From positions 1-47,403 of IMG/VR virus record IMGVR_UViG_3300025864_000022: a DNA stretch of 47,403 nucleotides. One strand, given 5' to 3'. Position numbers and translations under genes: made by a program. The notes under the pieces were generated by a model, which made no database searches, was not told the origin of the DNA, and saw only the letters and a list, made by a program, of their open reading frames with translations. Shown here piece after piece: positions 44,257-47,403 of the stretch. Source of the stretch: a virus. Numbering within the stretch: the stretch's first letter is position 1; the number at the start of each line of letters is the position of its first letter.

Positions 44257-45177
44257 TTATTTTGGAATTCTTGTTATTAATGATTTCATTTTTTCTTTGG
44301 GTAACATATTGACCCTACCTCTACTTACAGCTCCACATTTGCATCTAAACAACTCGTATTTAGCTGTTTGGGTGTAGTGATATCCATCTATTTTAGTAAT
44401 ATAAGTACTACCACAATTTGCACAAACGGGTTCGTTAGAGTCAATATACATACCCACATTTGGATGATTTTTAATCCAAGGTCTTAGTTTTAAATAGACT
44501 TCCTCTAGGATTTCTACATCTTTCTCATTGTATACATTCATATAAGTCAAAGACTCTTGATCCCCATCTAAACATTTAGACCACAATTCAAATCCAGTGT
44601 GAAGTTTATGGTCAATTCCAAAGTATCCTGCAAGAGCATCTAACTTATTAGAACTGAATCCAAATTGCTTTTTCACAACTTGCAGAGTATCAATCTGTTG
44701 ATAAGGTTTAGTAGGATTCAAACCATTTAATAGGAACCTACTATTGATTTTAGGTATGTCAAAATTATTACCATTGTGGGCAATTATAATATCCGCTTCA
44801 TTCATTACCTTCCAAAGAGATTTCATAATCCTTGCATCATCCTCTACTTTAACTTCTTCTGGAGTCAATACATCTGACATTACATCAACTGCAAACAACC
44901 ATTTAGCAGACCAAGATAAACAGAACCACTCTCCTATAGTTTGATCTAAATAAATATTCTGCTGCCATCTACCCCATACATAAGCTTTAAGAGGAGAGGT
45001 TTCAATGTCTAGGATAAGAATCTTAGGGATATGAATCGTCTCTTTTCTGATTAACTTTTTAGCTTGGTAAATAGTATCTCTTGTAGTCTTAAAAATTCTT
45101 GCCAATGAACCAGCCCCCATATTTAATAAATAGGGTTTTTTATTCATTACTTCAATAACTTGTTTTAATTCTGCCAT
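44257..45177 (-). CDS. 3'-5' exonuclease (DnaQ/PolB-exo type) with zinc ribbon, 306 aa
   Basis: An N-terminal ~45 residues with a helix-turn-helix look (AGSLARIFKTTRDTIYQAKK) precede an RNase H-fold exonuclease: ILDIETSPL (D57, E59), AHNGNNFDIPKI (N138, D140) and YNEKDVEIL (Y216, D220), the Exo I-III carboxylates of the B-type polymerase proofreading family. A C-terminal zinc ribbon follows (C252, C255, C279, C281). No polymerase domain is attached. It likely trims DNA 3' ends in replication, repair or recombination, or degrades host DNA. More than ten Gln codons, none TAG. Two bases separate its start from the upstream stop. Confidence 0.86.
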   Translation of the reverse strand: MAELKQVIEVMNKKPYLLNMGAGSLARIFKTTRDTIYQAKKLIRKETIHIPKILILDIETSPLKAYVWGRWQQNIYLDQTIGEWFCLSWSAKWLFAVDVMSDVLTPEEVKVEDDARIMKSLWKVMNEADIIIAHNGNNFDIPKINSRFLLNGLNPTKPYQQIDTLQVVKKQFGFSSNKLDALAGYFGIDHKLHTGFELWSKCLDGDQESLTYMNVYNEKDVEILEEVYLKLRPWIKNHPNVGMYIDSNEPVCANCGSTYITKIDGYHYTQTAKYELFRCKCGAVSRGRVNMLPKEKMKSLITRIPK

Positions 45178-45179
45178 TT

Positions 45180-45497
45180 TTATTTTTTTAGTTCTTCAGT
45201 TTTTACTTCAACTACAATCGCTTGTTCAGCAACGGGTGATTCTGTAACCTCTCCTTTTGGTTCAACCACAATGACTTTATCCACTACAGGAGGTTCTACT
45301 TGTGCAAACAAAAAGGTTGATATAGAAGTAGTTACAAAAGTTACAATACCTACAACCATAATTATAGTCGAATGTAATCCAAATGCAGCACATGCTGCGA
45401 TACCTGCTCCTAGAGAAAGAGAGATATCTCTAAATAGTTTAGCCCATTTCTTATATTTATCAGGAGTGGGTGCTTGAATTCTTTTAATTATATTCAT
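45180..45497 (-). CDS. Two-helix membrane protein, holin-like, 105 aa
   Basis: A basic N-terminus (MNIIKRIQAPTPDKYKKWAK), two hydrophobic helices (about residues 28-45 and 47-65) joined by a short turn, and an acidic Val/Glu/Lys-rich soluble tail. This layout fits small phage holins, but the gene lies far from the endolysin and among early-type genes, so a different membrane function is equally likely. It starts 18 bases after the tRNA-Thr 3' end. No TAG codon. Confidence 0.6.
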   Translation of the reverse strand: MNIIKRIQAPTPDKYKKWAKLFRDISLSLGAGIAACAAFGLHSTIIMVVGIVTFVTTSISTFLFAQVEPPVVDKVIVVEPKGEVTESPVAEQAIVVEVKTEELKK

Positions 45498-45515
45498 ATT
45501 AAATTTATTTAATTG

Positions 45516-45589
45516 AGCCTCTAGTAGGATTTGAACCCACGAACCCGCTCACTACAAATGAGCCGCTCTGACCACTGAGCTATAAAGGC
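45516..45589 (-). tRNA. tRNA-Thr (UGU)
   Basis: Complete cloverleaf: acceptor GCCTTTA with TAGAGGC, D-stem GCTC/GAGC, anticodon stem GCTCA/TGAGC with loop TTTGTAG (anticodon TGT), T-arm GTGGG TTCAAAT CCTAC. CCA is not encoded. It reads ACA, a common codon in this AT-rich phage. Confidence 0.93.
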
Positions 45590-45735
45590 CTGACTCCTCC
45601 GACTTTAGCTTTGAGGATATATACATGCGCTCAACACCATGTATAGCTAACTAGGGTCCTATCTAGAATGGCCTAGTGCACTCAACTGCGTTTGCTAGCG
45701 TTGACTCTAGTAGAGGCTGTGTTGGTACTATAAGA
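45590..45735 (-). other. Unassigned, hairpin-rich noncoding stretch between tRNA-Thr and the structured RNA
   Basis: No protein frame of useful length. It contains inverted repeats such as ATACATG/CATGTAT (about 45623-45654, 10-base loop) and TCCTC/GAGGA just before the tRNA, and several CTAG tetramers. Probably a transcribed spacer or RNA of unknown function. Confidence 0.4.
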
Positions 45736-45826
45736 TGAGGGGACTACGGAAGCACTTCTGCTCCCTAGCAAGTTTTATTATTTAATGTGGAGTTCCTCAT
45801 ACTCCATTACAGTTGTTGTCCCCTCA
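45736..45826 (-). ncRNA. Candidate structured RNA, three-way junction
   Basis: About 91 nt closed by an 8-bp stem, GAGGGGAC (45818-45825) with GTCCCCTC (45737-45744). Inside are two hairpins: GGAGT/ACTCC with a seven-base loop (45789-45805), and GGGAGCA/TGCTTCC with a four-base loop (45748-45765). It sits 19 bases after the suppressor tRNA, and is not a canonical tRNA because there is no D-arm or TTC T-loop. It may be a degenerate tRNA, a tRNA-like element or a new small RNA. Confidence 0.5.
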
Positions 45827-45844
45827 AAGATCTTTTAATTTAAT

Positions 45845-45918
45845 TGGTTGTCCCACCAAGATTCGGACTCAGACTAAAAAGGTTAGAGCTTCTTGTGCTA
45901 CCATTACACCATAGGACA
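45845..45918 (-). tRNA. Suppressor tRNA-Gln (CUA), reads UAG
   Basis: A 74-nt cloverleaf: acceptor TGTCCTA with TGGGACA, D-arm GTGT AATGGTA GCAC, anticodon arm AGAAG CTCTAAC CTTTT with anticodon CTA at 45884-45886, T-arm CTGAG TCCGAAT CTTGG, and an encoded ACCA end. The U1-A72 pair, G2-C71, U35 and the TGTAATGGTAGCAC D-region are features of glutamine tRNAs. It explains why TAG is sense in this phage. Unusual: the T-loop begins TCC instead of TTC. Confidence 0.95.
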
Positions 45919-45926
45919 GTATTAAA

Positions 45927-46319
45927 TCATCGTACTATAAAACATTCTTGAAGCATCTTATCCTTCTCTACATCATTGTATCCATTCCACAATTCAAAGA
46001 AGTCTACTCCGTTCTCATTGAAGAAAAGTGTGAACTTATCCATAGTAGAAGAGAAGTATACTTGTCCTTTAGAGAAACCAAATGTACAATCTTTTAAAAA
46101 TGATTGAACCAATTCTTTCCTATAGTCAGTCAATAGATAAATTCGCTCCTTTAAAATGTTATTGTATTCACTCATTGCTTTTACTTGTTCTATCAATAAA
46201 ACTTGGTGGTTAGGTGGAATAGTAATAAATTTTGCAGATTCTAGGAATGACAATAGTTTATTTAATTTATTGTCGAGTTCTTCTTGTTCAGTAATTAGAC
46301 GTAATTTGAAATCTTCCAT
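45927..46319 (-). CDS. crAss001_48-type protein, 130 aa
   Basis: Starts MEDFKLRLITEQEELDNKLN, then KLLSFLESAKF, LLIEQVKAMSEYNNILKERI. The pattern 'L--E--EL---I-KL--FL ... LL--Q--AM--Y--IL--RI' is that of a small helical family widespread in Bacteroidota phages and known as crAss001_48-related; role unknown. The C-terminal half here (FGFSKGQVYFSSTMDKFTLF) is extra. A promoter lies 25 bases upstream. The TGA stop is only 8 bases before the suppressor tRNA, so gene and tRNA are likely on one transcript. No TAG codon. Confidence 0.66.
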   Translation of the reverse strand: MEDFKLRLITEQEELDNKLNKLLSFLESAKFITIPPNHQVLLIEQVKAMSEYNNILKERIYLLTDYRKELVQSFLKDCTFGFSKGQVYFSSTMDKFTLFFNENGVDFFELWNGYNDVEKDKMLQECFIVR

Positions 46320-46343
46320 ATTTCTTTGTTTTTAATAATAAGA

Positions 46344-46374
46344 CAAAGGTAAGTATTTTTTTATTCTTATGCAA
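46344..46374 (-). promoter_or_regulatory. Bacteroidota-type promoter upstream of the tRNA operon
   Basis: Minus strand TTGC (46371-46374), 19 bases, then TACCTTTG (46344-46351), an exact TAnnTTTG box. It lies just before the 130-residue gene and may drive that gene, the suppressor tRNA and genes to its left. Confidence 0.75.
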
Positions 46375-46393
46375 TAGTATAAGTAAAATATAT

Positions 46394-47263
46394 TTATTTT
46401 ATAAGAATTAATTCATTTATTCTCTCTAAATTTATTGTATTAAAACATTCTTTTAATCCATTAAAATATATAGATGGTATATATTTATTATTTTTAAATT
46501 CATTATGTAGAATCTTTTCTAATTCATAAATTCTTTCTGGACAATCTTGATGGGTTTTAATTATATCTAAAGAATAAGGAAATCTTTTAAATCTATATTC
46601 AACATCCTTTGATGTTATTCCAATTTTATAAAAAGATTCTGTTTCATTAAACAATCTTATAATATACAACATTCCAATCCCATTTTTACAATTTCTCATA
46701 AATCCTGGTTTGCCAAATTGTTTTTTCTCATAAGAACATTTAGGACATCCTATACTTCTACACAATATGTTAGATGGGGTTACATAAAAGTCTCCATGTT
46801 CAGGACAAGTAATACAAACCTTTTCCCTACTATCTATAAAATCTAATTTGTCATAATTATAAAAATCTCCAAGTGTTGCTTTTATTTTCTCTTCTGTTTT
46901 ATACTTTCTTTCTGTGATAGAGAGTATTCTTTTTATAGTATTCTTATTATTTAATACATCTGATATGCTTTGTTTGGTTGTTATATTTGTTATAGAATTT
47001 TTTAGACACACAAAATCTTTATCTATGTCTATAATTTCAAAGCGTAAATTATTTGGAATAATAACATTTTCTCTAATATATCTTATTTTAGATTCCTTTG
47101 TCATTAAACAAAATGAATATTTATAACTACTGATTGTATCTTTTTTTATATAATAATAATATTTGTTTTTTCTAACTAACATTATTCCATCCTTTTCTTC
47201 TAAAATAAATAGATCGTATTTTTCTTCTAATCTTAACCAATAGTCTTCTCTTGTAAGTTTCAT
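46394..47263 (-). CDS. Free-standing GIY-YIG/T5orf172-type nuclease with zinc finger, 289 aa
   Basis: Residues about 150-176 hold a zinc finger (CITCPEHGDFYVTPSNILC, then GCPKC) like those in phage homing nucleases. After it comes a GIY-YIG-like catalytic part: GMLYIIRLFN (197-206), FYKIGIT (211-217), R224, and an ELEKILHNEF helix with a probable catalytic Glu. The first ~120 residues look like a separate substrate-binding region. It is not inside an intron and is likely a selfish homing nuclease. No TAG codons, but few Gln. A promoter-like element lies upstream. Confidence 0.72.
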   Translation of the reverse strand: MKLTREDYWLRLEEKYDLFILEEKDGIMLVRKNKYYYYIKKDTISSYKYSFCLMTKESKIRYIRENVIIPNNLRFEIIDIDKDFVCLKNSITNITTKQSISDVLNNKNTIKRILSITERKYKTEEKIKATLGDFYNYDKLDFIDSREKVCITCPEHGDFYVTPSNILCRSIGCPKCSYEKKQFGKPGFMRNCKNGIGMLYIIRLFNETESFYKIGITSKDVEYRFKRFPYSLDIIKTHQDCPERIYELEKILHNEFKNNKYIPSIYFNGLKECFNTINLERINELILIK

Positions 47264-47285
47264 AATAATTGTTTTTTAATTTCTT

Positions 47286-47316
47286 ACAAGATACGTAAAA
47301 AAATTGACATATGCAA
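47286..47316 (-). promoter_or_regulatory. Promoter-like element before the nuclease gene
   Basis: Minus strand TTGC (47313-47316), 19 bases, then TATCTTGT (47286-47293), similar to the element at 23649. The -7 box departs from TAnnTTTG in its last two bases. Confidence 0.5.
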
Positions 47317-47344
47317 ATATTTTAGTACTTATTTTTAAATTATT

Positions 47345-47401
47345 TTAAAATATTTTTTGTTCAGTAGATGTTCCTAAGTAACATTCTATAGGTATTTGCG
47401 C
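47345..47401 (-). CDS. Possible C-terminal end of an upstream gene (partial)
   Basis: One frame reads AQIPIECYLGTSTEQKIF and stops at TAA (47345). The residue mix looks protein-like, and the gap to the next promoter is right for a gene end. Another frame is also open if TAG is Gln, so the call is weak. The rest lies outside the window. Confidence 0.3.
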   Translation of the reverse strand, partial: AQIPIECYLGTSTEQKIF

Positions 47402-47403
47402 TG

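Noticed and set aside
45780-45815. Eight-codon minus-strand peptide (MEYEELHIK) inside the structured RNA.
   Set aside because: Too short to support, no ribosome-binding site, and it coincides with the hairpin stem.
45736-45826. Considered as a tRNA-Leu(GAG) because of an anticodon-arm-like hairpin.
   Set aside because: No D-arm, no T-loop with TTC, acceptor stem of 8 bp, and too long a 3' half; kept as ncRNA candidate only.
1-47403. Possible CRISPR array or direct repeat array.
   Set aside because: No regularly spaced direct repeats seen; short repeats found are coding (fibre coiled coil, portal Gln tail).

Overview
The window is about 47 kb of a crAss-like bacteriophage (Crassvirales) genome, AT-rich, with every supportable gene on the minus strand. 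The identification rests on a recognisable set of crAss-like virion genes: TerL, portal, scaffold, a major capsid protein, a giant tail muzzle-like protein, two glycine-rich cargo-like proteins and an open-ended giant protein carrying the DFDAD active-site motif of the crAss virion RNA polymerase. Six host-like promoters (TTGN, 19 bases, TAnnTTTG or TAnnTTGY) point to a Bacteroidota host.

The central feature is a changed genetic code. From about position 42550 leftwards the genes are cut up by in-frame TAG codons, but the frame continues across every one of them, and no gene I could delimit ends in TAG; all end in TAA or TGA. At 45845-45918 the phage encodes a tRNA with a glutamine-type body and a CUA anticodon, which explains TAG read as glutamine. 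All coordinates below are for TAG=Gln. Several genes, including the whole lysis cassette, are invisible under the standard code.

Layout in the direction of transcription (right to left). 47.4-43.8 kb: a free-standing GIY-YIG-type nuclease, a crAss001_48-type protein, a tRNA island (suppressor tRNA, a structured RNA candidate, tRNA-Thr), a two-helix membrane protein, a DnaQ/PolB-type exonuclease and a Dps/ferritin-like protein. 43.8-41.9 kb: small genes, including a zinc ribbon and a GroES-like protein. These regions are essentially TAG-free. 41.8-36.5 kb: packaging (candidate small terminase, TerL, portal). 36.5-34.1 kb: a tail fibre with an SGNH hydrolase domain whose distal 640 codons contain no TAG and look imported. 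34.1-32.5 kb: lysis (spanin-like, XhlA-like, M15 peptidase). 32.4-28.8 kb: scaffold and major capsid protein, the latter split by a group I intron carrying a GIY-YIG homing endonuclease. 28.8-16.4 kb: connector, ring and tail proteins, including three tandem paralogues and the 1,782-residue muzzle-like protein. 16.3-1: four cargo proteins (571, 587, 1,965 and more than 2,301 residues), the last being the virion RNA polymerase, still open at the left edge.

Working picture: host-type promoters drive blocks of late genes, terminators lie behind the capsid gene and behind the 417-residue virion protein, and production of full-length late proteins depends on the phage tRNA. That would tie lysis and assembly to accumulation of the suppressor tRNA. 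The dependence is inference from TAG distribution; the recoding itself is read directly from the sequence.
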